This document shows positions 17,304-26,700 of a DNA stretch of 64,000 bases, one piece after another. The notes beneath the pieces were generated by a model. That model was not told the DNA's origin, did not search any database, and was given only the letters and a program-made list of their open reading frames with translations. The stretch is from Pontibacter sp. Tf4. GTDB lineage: Bacteria; Bacteroidota; Bacteroidia; Cytophagales; Hymenobacteraceae. The stretch covers positions 248,001-312,000 of the forward strand of contig NZ_JACKZC010000003.1 in the NCBI RefSeq assembly GCF_014212495.1, written 5' to 3'. Numbering within the stretch: the stretch's first letter is position 1; each line of letters opens with the position of its first letter. The translations under genes and the position numbers were made by a program.

Positions 17304-18542
17304 ATGTATCACCGTGTTGGTAACAGCATCTCACCTATTATGGCGAACTATACCAACTATAGATCACTGATAACTATAGCTGCCCTCGCGGCTATAGTTA
17401 CCAGCTTATACTTTCTGCTGCAGCCAGGGCAAAAAGAGGCTATCCTTACCCAACCTAAAACAAACCAGACCATCGTCATCACGAAAGGCGGCACCTATTC
17501 CGGCAACTGGGCATCGTACGATTCTGAAATACCGGCAGTAGATATCCAGACCTCAGAACCGGTTATCATCGAGAATTCTATAGTTAGAGGGGCGGGCTAC
17601 CTGATTAAAAGCTGGGGCTATGCCTGCAACCTGACCGTGCGCAACACCGAAGGCTTCGGCCTGCCTCCCACTCCCTGGAAAGAATATACCAAACCGCGCT
17701 ACTTTGTAACAGCCGATGTATTTAAGAATGTGGTGGTAGAAAACTGCTATCTGGAGAACACAGCCGGCATTAATGTATCAGTAGAATATCTGGGCAACGG
17801 CTCTGAAAACGAAACCATCAAGATCCTGTACAACAAGGTCAAGAATATTGATGGCCGGATCTATGACAGTGTGGTAACCGTAAACTTTGTAGGACTTAAC
17901 TTCCGGAACCCTATCCGCCACGCCGAAATAGCCTGGAATGAAGTAATAAATGAGCCCGACAACTCTATTGTAGAAGACAATATCAACATCTATAACACGC
18001 GCGGTACCCCCGATTCCCCGATCCGTATCCACAACAACTATATACAGGGCGCTTACCCTTTACCGGCTACTGCAACCGATTACTCGGGCGGCGGCATCAT
18101 TTCGGATTCTCCTAAAACTGACAGCACCAAATCTACCGCTTACCTCGAAATTTACCGGAACCAGTTGGTAGGACTTGGGAATTACTGCATTGGCGTGGCA
18201 AGTGGCAATAACATTAAAGTGTATGACAACACAGCTATAGTTGCCGGCGTTTTTGAGAACGGAAAACGCTATCCTTTCTGGACCAGCGGCATCTGGGTGA
18301 AGGACCTTTATAAGATGAAAAGCACGTACAATGTGGAAGTACAGAACAACACACTGGCAGTGGTTGGCCACAATGGCGGCTGGCGCAACGAGTTCCTGGA
18401 TAGCCTGAAAGTAAAGGACCAGCGCTCCCTCAACCATTTTATAAAAGGCGAAGTAACCAAATCGCTGGAGAAAGAAGAGTACCGTGCCTGGCAACAGAAA
18501 TTACGGCAGAAGGCCATCCGGCCTGGTCCGGCAAAAGGCTGA
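17304..18542 (+). CDS. Membrane-anchored right-handed beta-helix protein of the EPS operon
   Basis: A 412-residue protein with an N-terminal hydrophobic anchor (about 20-42) and a repeated N/I/V-rich body (IVITKGGTYSGNW, VIIENSIVRGAGYLI, FKNVVVENCYLENT, IKILYNKVKNIDG, IRIHNNYIQGAY) typical of right-handed beta-helix proteins such as pectate lyases, polysaccharide lyases and C5 epimerases. It is strikingly similar over its length to the first 400 residues of the secreted protein encoded at 20129. It starts 12 nt after the GT2 gene. In the periplasm it could modify the nascent polymer (lyase or epimerase). Catalytic residues cannot be assigned. An alternative start is Met13 (17340). Confidence 0.75.
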   Translation: MYHRVGNSISPIMANYTNYRSLITIAALAAIVTSLYFLLQPGQKEAILTQPKTNQTIVITKGGTYSGNWASYDSEIPAVDIQTSEPVIIENSIVRGAGYLIKSWGYACNLTVRNTEGFGLPPTPWKEYTKPRYFVTADVFKNVVVENCYLENTAGINVSVEYLGNGSENETIKILYNKVKNIDGRIYDSVVTVNFVGLNFRNPIRHAEIAWNEVINEPDNSIVEDNINIYNTRGTPDSPIRIHNNYIQGAYPLPATATDYSGGGIISDSPKTDSTKSTAYLEIYRNQLVGLGNYCIGVASGNNIKVYDNTAIVAGVFENGKRYPFWTSGIWVKDLYKMKSTYNVEVQNNTLAVVGHNGGWRNEFLDSLKVKDQRSLNHFIKGEVTKSLEKEEYRAWQQKLRQKAIRPGPAKG

Positions 18543-18627
18543 TGCCCTACGTTCCGGAACACAACAAAAGCAACAGTTACAAGTATAAACTACTGCGAAA
18601 ACATCAACCCTACTAATCACCCTGACT

Positions 18628-19512
18628 ATGGTTATAGTAAATTATAAAGCCGGGCAGCTGGCAAACAGACTTTTCCATTTTGCGCATTTTATCTCGAATA
18701 GTATCGAATACAACTATACGCTCATAAACCCATCATTCAACGACTATAAGCAGTTTTTCACCAGCACTTCTTCCAACAACTTCAACGGGCTGAAGATCAG
18801 CACCCAGATAACGCCTGCCGACAAACTGGACGGTTTGATTCGGAAATCGATGCTTGGGATGGGCAAAGTACTGGTAAACCCGCTGAAGAAAACGCCTCTT
18901 TACCACTTCCATGATGTGCAGGACTACGACAAACAGGATGTGTGCTATGATATGAACGACCCCGAGTTTGTGGACTCAGCTAAAAAGAGACTTACGTTTA
19001 TAGATGGCTGGCTGTACCGCGATTTCAGGAACTTCCAGAAACATGCGCCGGTGCTACGCGAGATCTTTACGCCTGTGCCCGAATACCAGGAAGAAATTGA
19101 GAAAACAATGGCGCACTGCCGGCAGCTTGGCGATGTGGTTATTGGGGTACACATCCGCCGTGGCGACTATAAAACCTTCCTGAATGGCTGCTGGTACTAC
19201 GAAGACGAGGTATATGCCGCTAAGATGCGCGAACTGATGGAGCTATTTGCCCAAGAGAACAAAACCTGCGTATTTCTCATCTGCTCCAACGAAAAAATCA
19301 ATACCGACAACTATAAGGGCATCAACATCGTGACCGGCGACCGCCATTTTATAGTTGACCTTTACTGCCTGTCTCAGTGCGATTACCTGATCGGGCCGCC
19401 AAGCACCTTTACCATGTGGGCCTCCTTTTACGGTGAAACCCCGCTTTGCACTTTGGATACTGCTACCAAAAAGGTAACTCCTGCCGATTTTGCTGTCGTA
19501 AAAGAAGGTTAA
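18628..19512 (+). CDS. GT11-family alpha-1,2-fucosyltransferase-like protein
   Basis: A 294-residue transferase with the GT11 signature VHIRRGDYK (about residue 173), where the HxRRxDY stretch binds GDP-fucose in characterised alpha-1,2-fucosyltransferases. GQLANRLFHFAHF near the N-terminus (the G-N-x-(L/M)-F-Q-like motif) and YLIGPPSTFTMWASFYG near the C-terminus (S-T/S-F-S-W-W-A-like) also fit the family. It is the last gene of the EPS operon, 85 nt after the beta-helix gene, and a strong hairpin follows. GDP-fucose synthesis genes (gmd, fcl) are not in the window. The donor may also be another GDP-sugar. Confidence 0.82.
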   Translation: MVIVNYKAGQLANRLFHFAHFISNSIEYNYTLINPSFNDYKQFFTSTSSNNFNGLKISTQITPADKLDGLIRKSMLGMGKVLVNPLKKTPLYHFHDVQDYDKQDVCYDMNDPEFVDSAKKRLTFIDGWLYRDFRNFQKHAPVLREIFTPVPEYQEEIEKTMAHCRQLGDVVIGVHIRRGDYKTFLNGCWYYEDEVYAAKMRELMELFAQENKTCVFLICSNEKINTDNYKGINIVTGDRHFIVDLYCLSQCDYLIGPPSTFTMWASFYGETPLCTLDTATKKVTPADFAVVKEG

Positions 19513-19533
19513 ATTTACTGCTTTCTTCTTCTC

Positions 19534-19571
19534 AACTATAAAGGCCACCTGTTCGGGTAGCCTTTATAGTT
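19534..19571. terminator. Bidirectional-looking hairpin closing the EPS operon
   Basis: AACTATAAAGGC (19534-19545) pairs perfectly with GCCTTTATAGTT (19560-19571), with further ACC/GGT pairing inside. It lies 22 nt after the last gene. A pyrimidine-rich rather than pure T stretch follows, so termination could be partial. The arms contain the recurrent AACTATA / TATAGTT word. Confidence 0.6.
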
Positions 19572-20128
19572 ACAGCCTCTCCATACCTGCCGATATAGTT
19601 TCATCTATATATACCAACTTAGTAATATACAATTCAATTATTTATCCACACCCGATACTTTCGTAGGTAAAGTCCCGTTATTTTGGTTTAACTTTCAGGC
19701 AAAGTACAAATATTAGCATTGTTTAATATAATTTATTGTGTAACATTTTCAAGAACTTAAATAAACTAATCAATTTTATACAAATATGATTTTATAAAGT
19801 TTTTTAAAATATTTGCAACCTTATAAAAAACCATAAAACAGCTTCTAAGCTTACAAAAGGCATTTTTAACATAATAATCAGATATGAATTTACCCGCCGA
19901 TTATAATTTTATTCAGAAAAAGAATCGCAAAGTGTAGCATTTCAAAAGTTTTCATCTTTATATTTGCAACATCTTATTTATTAATCATTTAAAGTTTACA
20001 CGCTTACTGAAACATCAACATTAAGAAGAGCTGATAGTGTAAGGTCGAATTGCCAAAGGTGACACTGCATTATCTGAAAGAGCTCAAACATTAGATAATT
20101 TACATTTTTCAACTTTTAGCCAAAGAAA
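19572..20128. other. AT-rich upstream region of the beta-helix/PA14 gene
   Basis: About 560 nt with a marked drop in GC compared with both flanks and no ORF of note. The word ATATTTGCAAC occurs twice (19809-19819 and 19962-19972 region), the second copy as part of a TAnnTTTG match. A long untranslated leader of about 150 nt would follow that box. The length and AT content suggest a strong or regulated promoter region. Confidence 0.5.
19959..19966 (+). promoter_or_regulatory. Putative -7 box for the beta-helix/PA14 gene
   Basis: TATATTTG matches the Bacteroidota -7 consensus TAnnTTTG. No TTTG -33 box is seen at proper spacing, and the start codon is about 160 nt downstream, implying a long leader. 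Tentative. Confidence 0.35.
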
Positions 20129-23100
20129 ATGAATACACTAACCTCCCAAAAAAAGGGGGCTGGCAGGACCTTGTTTGCCCTTTTACTCTCCGTTCTAGTG
20201 TATGTGTTAATGCCATCTCTTGCAAATGCCCAAACCTACAGCGGGCCGCTTGTAATTACTAAAGGTGGTACCTATAAAGGTAACTGGGAATCAAGAGACT
20301 CTGAAGTTCCTGCTATCGAAGTGAGAACTTCAGAGCCAGTTATCATCGAACATTCCAACATCCGTGGTGCAGGTTACCTGATCAAGAGCTGGGGCTACAA
20401 CTGTAACATTACAGTTCGCCACTCAAACGGGTACGGTATTACTCCTGGCCCTTACCGCGATTATGTGAAGTCTCGCCGCTTCCTGACTGTAGATAACTTC
20501 AAGAACGTGGTTGTGGAGAACAACTACATGGAGCATACAGCAGGTATCGAGATCGCAACAAACTATACCGGTAATGGTACAGCCAGCGAAACGATCAAGA
20601 TCCGTTATAACAAGGTTAAGAACATCGACGGCCGTGTTTACAATGGTCAGCATTCGCTTACCAACTTCGTAGGTCTTAACTTTAAAGGCAAGATCCGCCA
20701 CGCGGAGATCGGCTGGAACCAGGTGATCAACGAGCCAAACAACTCGCTTGTAGAAGATAACATCAACATCTACAACACACAGGGTACATCTGACTCTCCT
20801 ATCAAGATCCACAATAACTATATTCAGGGTGCTTACCCGATCCCGGCAAATGGTTCCAACTACTCTGGTGGTGGTATCATTACTGACGGCGACGGCGATA
20901 TTAACGTAGCTCCTGCTTACGTAGAAGCGTATGGCAACCACCTGGTGGGCCTTGGTAACTACTCTATGGGTATGGCAGGCGGTAACAACCTGCGCTATCA
21001 CCACAACCGTGCGGTAAACGCCGCTACCTTTGCCGATGGCTCGAAGTACAACATGTACACTTCAGGCTACTGGAGCAACGACTATTACAAGAAGAACACA
21101 ACCTTCAATAACTCGGTTGACAACAACGTGATGGGTATTGTAGCGTGGGGCTGGGAAAACAACCGTAACGATATCTCGGTACAGGAATACGCCAGCTTCT
21201 CGAACAACACTGCACTTCCGAACCCGATCTCCCGCCAGACAGAGGCAGATGAGTTTACACTTTGGAACCAGAAGCTACAGCAGAACGGCATCGTGTTAGG
21301 TCCTAACGGATCAGGCGGTTCAGGTTCTACTACCTCACCTGCACCAGCTCCTGCTCCGGCCCCTGCGCCAGCTCCTGAAACATCAACCGGTACTACCTCT
21401 CCGGGTACAACTGTTGGTACAGGCAAGATCATCGCTGAGATCTGGAACAACGTGAACGTAGAGTCCCCGAGCCAGATCCCGGTAAACAATACGCCAAGCA
21501 GCACCAAAGAGCTGAGCTTATTTGAAGCTGCTACCGATGCTGGTGAGAACTATGGCCAGCGCATCAGAGGTTATGTAACAGCACCTGCTTCAGGTCAGTA
21601 CACTTTCTGGATTGCCGGCGACAACAACGCTGAACTATACCTGAGCACATCAGAAGATCCGGCGAAAAAGGTAAGAATTGCGACAGTGAACGGCTGGACT
21701 AACCCACGCGAGTGGACCAAACAGACCAACCAGCAGTCGGCAAAGATCACGCTGGAAGCAGGCAAGCGCTACTATATTGAAGCACTGCACGTGGAAGTAG
21801 AAGGTGGCGATAACCTGGCCGTGGGCTGGCAGCTACCAAACGGCACGCAGGAAAGACCAATTGCTGGTACTCGTTTATCAACTATGGGTTCTACGGCTAC
21901 TGCTCCGGCACCGGCTCCGAACCAGGCACCAAGTGTAACATTAACGGCTCCTAAATCAGGTGCATCGTTTACAGCCGGCACAGCTATCACGCTTACGGCA
22001 ACAGCAACAGATGCGGATGGTACGATCGCGAAAGTAGAGTTCTTCCAGGGCACTACCAAGATCGGTGAATCAACCAAGAGCCCGTATACTTACAACTGGT
22101 CAAATGCAACAGCAGGCAGCTACGCTATCACTGCAAAAGCTACCGACAATGCAGGTGCAACTAAAGCAACTGCCGCAGCAAACATTACCGTAACAGCTCC
22201 AACTGCAAGCACCCCGGCACCAGGTACATCAACAGGATCTACCACCGGTACAGGCAAGATCATTTCTGAGATCTGGAACAACGTGAACGTAGAGTCTCCG
22301 AGCCAGATCCCGGTAAACAACACGCCAAGCAGCACCAAAGAGCTGAGCCTATTTGAAGCTGCTACCGATGCTGGTGAGAACTATGGCCAGCGTATCCGTG
22401 GTTATGTAACAGCACCTGCTTCAGGTCAGTACACTTTCTGGATTGCCGGCGACAACAACGCTGAACTATACCTGAGCACATCAGAAGATCCGGCGAAAAA
22501 GGTAAGAATTGCAACGGTGAATGGCTGGACCAACCCACGTGAGTGGACCAAGCAGACCAACCAGCAGTCGGCAAAGATCACGCTGGAAGCAGGCAAGCGC
22601 TATTACATTGAAGTGCTGCACGTGGAAGTTGAAGGTGGCGATAACCTGGCCGTAGGCTGGCAGCTGCCAAATGGCACCCTGGAAAGACCAATTGCTGGCA
22701 ACAGACTGTCGCCAATGGGAACTACTGCACCAGTTGTAACTGAGCCGGCACCAGCTCCAGCTCCTACACCAACTCCGACTCCAGCGCCTGCTCCATCTGT
22801 AACAGGTGAGATCTATGCTGAGATCTGGAACAACGTGAATGTAGAGTCGCCAAGCCAGTTGCCTTTAACAAAAGCGCCAAACAGCACGAAGAAGCTAACG
22901 CTGCTGGAAGCAGGCACTGATGTAGGTGAGAACTATGGCCAGCGCATCAGAGGTTATGTAACAGCACCTGCTTCAGGTCAGTACACTTTCTGGATTGCCG
23001 GCGACAACAACGCTGAACTATACCTGAGCACATCAGAAGATCCGGCGAAAAAGGTAAGAATTGCAACGGTGAATGGCTGGACCAACCCACGTGAGTGGAC

Positions 23101-23590
23101 CAAGCAGACCAACCAGCAGTCGGCAAAGATCACGCTGGAAGCAGGCAAGCGCTATTACATTGAAGTGCTGCACGTGGAAGTTGAAGGTGGCGATAACCTG
23201 GCCGTAGGCTGGCAGCTGCCAAATGGCACCCTGGAAAGACCAATTGCTGGTAACAGACTGTCGCCGATGGGAACTACAGATGCCGGATCAGTAACACTTG
23301 CATCTACTTCAACGGAAGATACAAACATCACATTCTCGGAAGCTACTGCTTATCCGAACCCGTTCAAGACAGTGCTTACACTGGATATGGGCAGCGAGAA
23401 TGTAAAACTACAGGAAGTTGCTCTGATGACCCAGGATGGCAACGTGCGCTACAAAGTTAGCTCGCCACAACTGGTAGACAACAAACTGGAAATGGATCTG
23501 TCGGGAGTTCGCTTAAGAAGCGGCATCTATCTCCTGAAGTACACGGATTCAAACGGAAATAGCAAATCGCTAAAAGTTGTGAAAGAATAA
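20129..23590 (+). CDS. Secreted beta-helix protein with three PA14 domains and T9SS type A sorting domain
   Basis: 1,153 residues. A signal peptide ends at about residue 35 (SLANAQ). A right-handed beta-helix domain (about 36-400) is paralogous to the protein at 17304. An Ala-Pro linker leads to PA14 domain 1 (about 432-587), a bacterial Ig-like domain (about 595-692), PA14 domain 2 (about 709-864), a second Pro/Thr/Ala linker, PA14 domain 3 (about 893-1049) and a T9SS type A C-terminal domain (about 1071-1153, starting AYPNPF and ending LKVVKE). PA14 domains often bind glycans. The protein is probably exported and attached at the surface or released into the EPS matrix. The gene uses more AAG, ATC and GGT codons than its neighbours and lacks the CTATAG word, both suggesting high expression. 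A terminator follows. Confidence 0.85.
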   Translation: MNTLTSQKKGAGRTLFALLLSVLVYVLMPSLANAQTYSGPLVITKGGTYKGNWESRDSEVPAIEVRTSEPVIIEHSNIRGAGYLIKSWGYNCNITVRHSNGYGITPGPYRDYVKSRRFLTVDNFKNVVVENNYMEHTAGIEIATNYTGNGTASETIKIRYNKVKNIDGRVYNGQHSLTNFVGLNFKGKIRHAEIGWNQVINEPNNSLVEDNINIYNTQGTSDSPIKIHNNYIQGAYPIPANGSNYSGGGIITDGDGDINVAPAYVEAYGNHLVGLGNYSMGMAGGNNLRYHHNRAVNAATFADGSKYNMYTSGYWSNDYYKKNTTFNNSVDNNVMGIVAWGWENNRNDISVQEYASFSNNTALPNPISRQTEADEFTLWNQKLQQNGIVLGPNGSGGSGSTTSPAPAPAPAPAPAPETSTGTTSPGTTVGTGKIIAEIWNNVNVESPSQIPVNNTPSSTKELSLFEAATDAGENYGQRIRGYVTAPASGQYTFWIAGDNNAELYLSTSEDPAKKVRIATVNGWTNPREWTKQTNQQSAKITLEAGKRYYIEALHVEVEGGDNLAVGWQLPNGTQERPIAGTRLSTMGSTATAPAPAPNQAPSVTLTAPKSGASFTAGTAITLTATATDADGTIAKVEFFQGTTKIGESTKSPYTYNWSNATAGSYAITAKATDNAGATKATAAANITVTAPTASTPAPGTSTGSTTGTGKIISEIWNNVNVESPSQIPVNNTPSSTKELSLFEAATDAGENYGQRIRGYVTAPASGQYTFWIAGDNNAELYLSTSEDPAKKVRIATVNGWTNPREWTKQTNQQSAKITLEAGKRYYIEVLHVEVEGGDNLAVGWQLPNGTLERPIAGNRLSPMGTTAPVVTEPAPAPAPTPTPTPAPAPSVTGEIYAEIWNNVNVESPSQLPLTKAPNSTKKLTLLEAGTDVGENYGQRIRGYVTAPASGQYTFWIAGDNNAELYLSTSEDPAKKVRIATVNGWTNPREWTKQTNQQSAKITLEAGKRYYIEVLHVEVEGGDNLAVGWQLPNGTLERPIAGNRLSPMGTTDAGSVTLASTSTEDTNITFSEATAYPNPFKTVLTLDMGSENVKLQEVALMTQDGNVRYKVSSPQLVDNKLEMDLSGVRLRSGIYLLKYTDSNGNSKSLKVVKE
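21422..21889 (+). repeat. PA14-coding direct repeat, copy 1
   Basis: First of three in-frame direct repeats of about 468-471 nt within the secreted beta-helix gene. It is highly similar to copies 2 and 3 at nucleotide level, differing mainly at scattered third positions and at its 3' end. Confidence 0.9.
22253..22720 (+). repeat. PA14-coding direct repeat, copy 2
   Basis: Its 22400-22698 part is identical by eye over about 299 nt to 22952-23250 of copy 3, while its 5' part (the segment coding ESPSQIPVNNTPSSTKE) matches copy 1 more closely. This mosaic points to recent duplication or gene conversion. Confidence 0.9.
22805..23275 (+). repeat. PA14-coding direct repeat, copy 3
   Basis: Third PA14-coding unit. 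The first 145 nt or so diverge from copies 1 and 2 (different residues in the SQLPLTKAPNSTKKL stretch), while the rest is nearly or fully identical to copy 2. Confidence 0.9.
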
Positions 23591-23603
23591 CACAACACTT
23601 ATT

Positions 23604-23634
23604 AAAGGGTGTGCTCACTGGGCACACCTTTTTT
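23604..23634 (+). terminator. Terminator of the beta-helix/PA14 gene
   Basis: AAAGGGTGTGC and GGCACACCTTT form a stem with a single bulged G and a short loop, followed directly by a T6 run. It begins 14 nt after the stop codon. Confidence 0.8.
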
Positions 23635-23695
23635 CATAGCTTACAAACCGGCAAACTATAGTTGCAACTATAACTATAGCTTACCCGGAAATCAA

Positions 23696-23732
23696 AGAAC
23701 TCCGCTACCCTTTGGCCAGGTAGCGGAGTTCT
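23696..23732. terminator. Convergent-gene hairpin, terminator of the reverse-strand GSDH gene
   Basis: AGAACTCCGCTACC (23696-23709) pairs perfectly with GGTAGCGGAGTTCT (23719-23732) over a 9-nt loop. It lies between two convergent genes, 26 nt past the reverse-strand stop codon, so it can serve the reverse transcript. Several overlapping AACTATAG words sit just beside it (23654-23680). Confidence 0.7.
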
Positions 23733-23757
23733 GCTTTTAGGAGTGTAAAACAAGTCC

Positions 23758-26700
23758 TTATTCCAGCACTACAATCTTCCGGTTGATGGTGCCATCCTCC
23801 AGTATCAGGGTAAGGTTATACAGACCCGGGCTCAGTTTTTTAGCTTCCACTACCTCGCGCAGCTGTCCATCCTGGGTAGCATGCAGTCTTCTCTGCAGTA
23901 TCTTTTTCCCGGTAATGTTGGTGAGCATAACCGTCATTTCCTGGTTTGGCTTCAGCTCGGTCATCCACAGGTTTATTCTGCCTGCTCTGGCCGGGTTCGG
24001 GTAAGCTTCGAAGAAGCGGTCAAGTTTGTGCTCGTCTTTGGTGCCGAGTGGATTGGTACCACAATAGGCACCTTCGCCGTTGTTATATTCCGCTGTAATC
24101 TCAGCAGCAGTCAGGGCACGCTCGTATAGCTTCATTTCATCAATGGTTCCGGTAAAGTGGTAGCCATCGCCCACCGGCAGGTAGCCGATGTTGAGCGGGG
24201 CTATCCCTTCAAAGCCGTTCTCATACACCACATCCGCTTCATCCACTTTCACACCATCCACATAAAGTATATTCTTATTGGTAGCGGCATCGCGCACAGC
24301 GGTTACAAGGTGCCATTTATTGTCGTTCAGCTTCGGTCCTTTCTCGCCAATATGCTGGCCCTGGTGGTTCTGGTCTTTCAGCATAAAAATGGCCTGCCCG
24401 TCCGGACTTGTGCCTATCCACCAGTGCATCTGGGAGGTAGTGGCATTACGGCCAACTATAACCGAGTTACGCTCCACTGTGGTATTGCTGCGCATCCAGA
24501 AACTGATCGTGAACGGCGAGCTCTTGCTCCAGCTAAACTTGGAGGCGTCATTCAGATCGACTGCAGCCTGGTTCTGGAACGTTAATCCGCCATGGAATTT
24601 ACCTTCGCCAGGCACAGGGCATGTCTCGCAGTACGCTACCGAGCCGGATGCAAAATCGCTGATACCATTGTCAGTTGTGGTCTCGTCCATCCCGAAGTAG
24701 TGGGCAATGCCTGGTAAACAGTTAGGAAGTTCTACTTTACCGCTGCTGCCTACTGTTATGTTCACCGCTTCAGAGGTCTGGAAGTGCACCCCATCGTCGG
24801 TAGCCTGCGCAGTAATGTTGTGCGTGCCATTCGGGGCATCTTTCCAGACAGCGTTAAACGGAGAGGTAATGGACTCGGCAATCTGCGTACTGCCGGCATA
24901 ATACACAACTTTGCTCCATTTGCGGCTTGCATTGGCAAACTTAACAGTCAGTGGTATGTCCTTTCCTGCCTCAAAAACAGCATTCGGTGCCGGCGATGAA
25001 AGACTGACTGCCTGCACTACGCCGCCACTGCAATCCGGGTAAACATCCACATAATCAGTGGCAGACAGGCCTCCGGCATCGGTTACTTTCAGGGTAAAGC
25101 GGTAAAAATAGTCTTCCCCGTCGCAACCTATCGGCGATATGGTAGCCGAAGTCTCTTTGCGGGTATCCACCGGCTCAGGGTGGTTGTGCGTGTTATGGTG
25201 CAGGGCTACCTGCCAGGCGTAGCTCAACTGGTCTCCGGAGTGTTCTGCATCAGTAACTGTTGCCCGCATGTTGTAAGTGGTCTGCTCCAGTACAGAGTAT
25301 TTATTATCAGTGGTAGGGCTGGTAATTTTAACGACAGGCGGTGTGTTGTTAACAGCTATAGATACCTTGGCGGTTGCACTGGCACCGCTCGCGTCGGTTA
25401 CCTTCAGGGTAACGTCAAAGGTTTTTGGGGTTGTAGCCGTAAAGGTGTGCGTCGGGTCAGCTTCTTTTGATACTGCGGAGCCATCCCCGAAATTCCACTC
25501 GTAGCTCAATGCACTGTTTTCTTTATCTGTAGATTCGCTGCCTGTAAATTTAACGGTAAGCGGGCTGGTGCCGTATAGTTTGTCGGCCTTGGCCACAGCT
25601 ACCGGCGGGTAGTTACCATCTGTGTACATTACCCTTACCACCTTAGAGGCATAGTTGATATAGTACAGGCCACCCGTAACCGGGTGCGATGCAAAATCTA
25701 CTACTATAGCATCGTTCGCTTTAAAGTCCTTGATGGCTTTCAGCTTATGGTTAGCATCGAAAGTAGCTACCTTGATCCAGCCGCCTACATAGTCCCCGAA
25801 AAAGTAACTGTTCTGGTACTCGGCCGGAAAATCTTTGCCGGTGTACCAGATACCGCCTGTAGCAGAGTTACCGGTAAACTGCGGCCCTGTTACCCCGGAG
25901 TTAGCGTCGCCGATCATGGCTGTGGCTGCATCTTCGCCGTTAAAAATACCTACCCGGGCACCACCGTTGCCATTCCCGATACCCCATTCTATTGCTGGGC
26001 GGGCATGCACAAACGTTGGGTATTCCTTTGGTATGGGTTGGTTCCAGTCGCAGAAGTTACCAAAATAAGGTGCTTCGGTACGTTTTGGCTGTTGCAGTAA
26101 ATTCTGGTAGGTCATGTACTGCTGGTCGCAGCCATTCTGGCCATACAGCGGGTTCGGAGCTGATTTATTCGCCATGTCATAGGTCATGTAATACACCATC
26201 TGCTCCAGGCCTTCATACATGGGCCACCCGAAGTTAAGCCCCGGTTTTGCGGCAACGTTTATCTCTTCATAAGATGTCCAGCCGGTATCGCTGATGTAAA
26301 GTACGCCCGGACTGGTAGCACTGCCCGAACCTGGCTTAACTGAGAAGCGGAACGGGTTACGGAAACCAAGGGCCCAGACCTTAGAGATAGGTGCATCGGG
26401 TTGTTTCGGGTCATAGAACGGGTTACTCTGCAGCCCGCGGCCGGTAGCCGGGTCGATGCGCAGGATTTTACCGTTATACGACTCTAACTGCTGTGATTTG
26501 TAGGCACCAATGTTTTCTAACTGCGTGATGATGCCATCTGCCAGTGCCTGTTTGTTATAGGTATCTTTTACAGCGTGCTCAAAGGGGTCGTTTTCGATGT
26601 AGCCATAGTCCAGGCCGCCGGCAGAGGCGCCATCGCCAGCCGAAACCAGCAACGAACCATCTTCCCCGAAAGCAAGCGAACCAACGCCATGTGATTCGAA

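Noticed and set aside
21422..23275. Long near-identical direct repeats as a possible transposon
   Set aside because: They are in-frame PA14-coding units without terminal inverted repeats or a transposase.
24157..24585. 142-codon forward ORF and similar long forward frames within the GSDH gene
   Set aside because: They are shadows on the opposite strand of a clearly coding gene with recognised domains.
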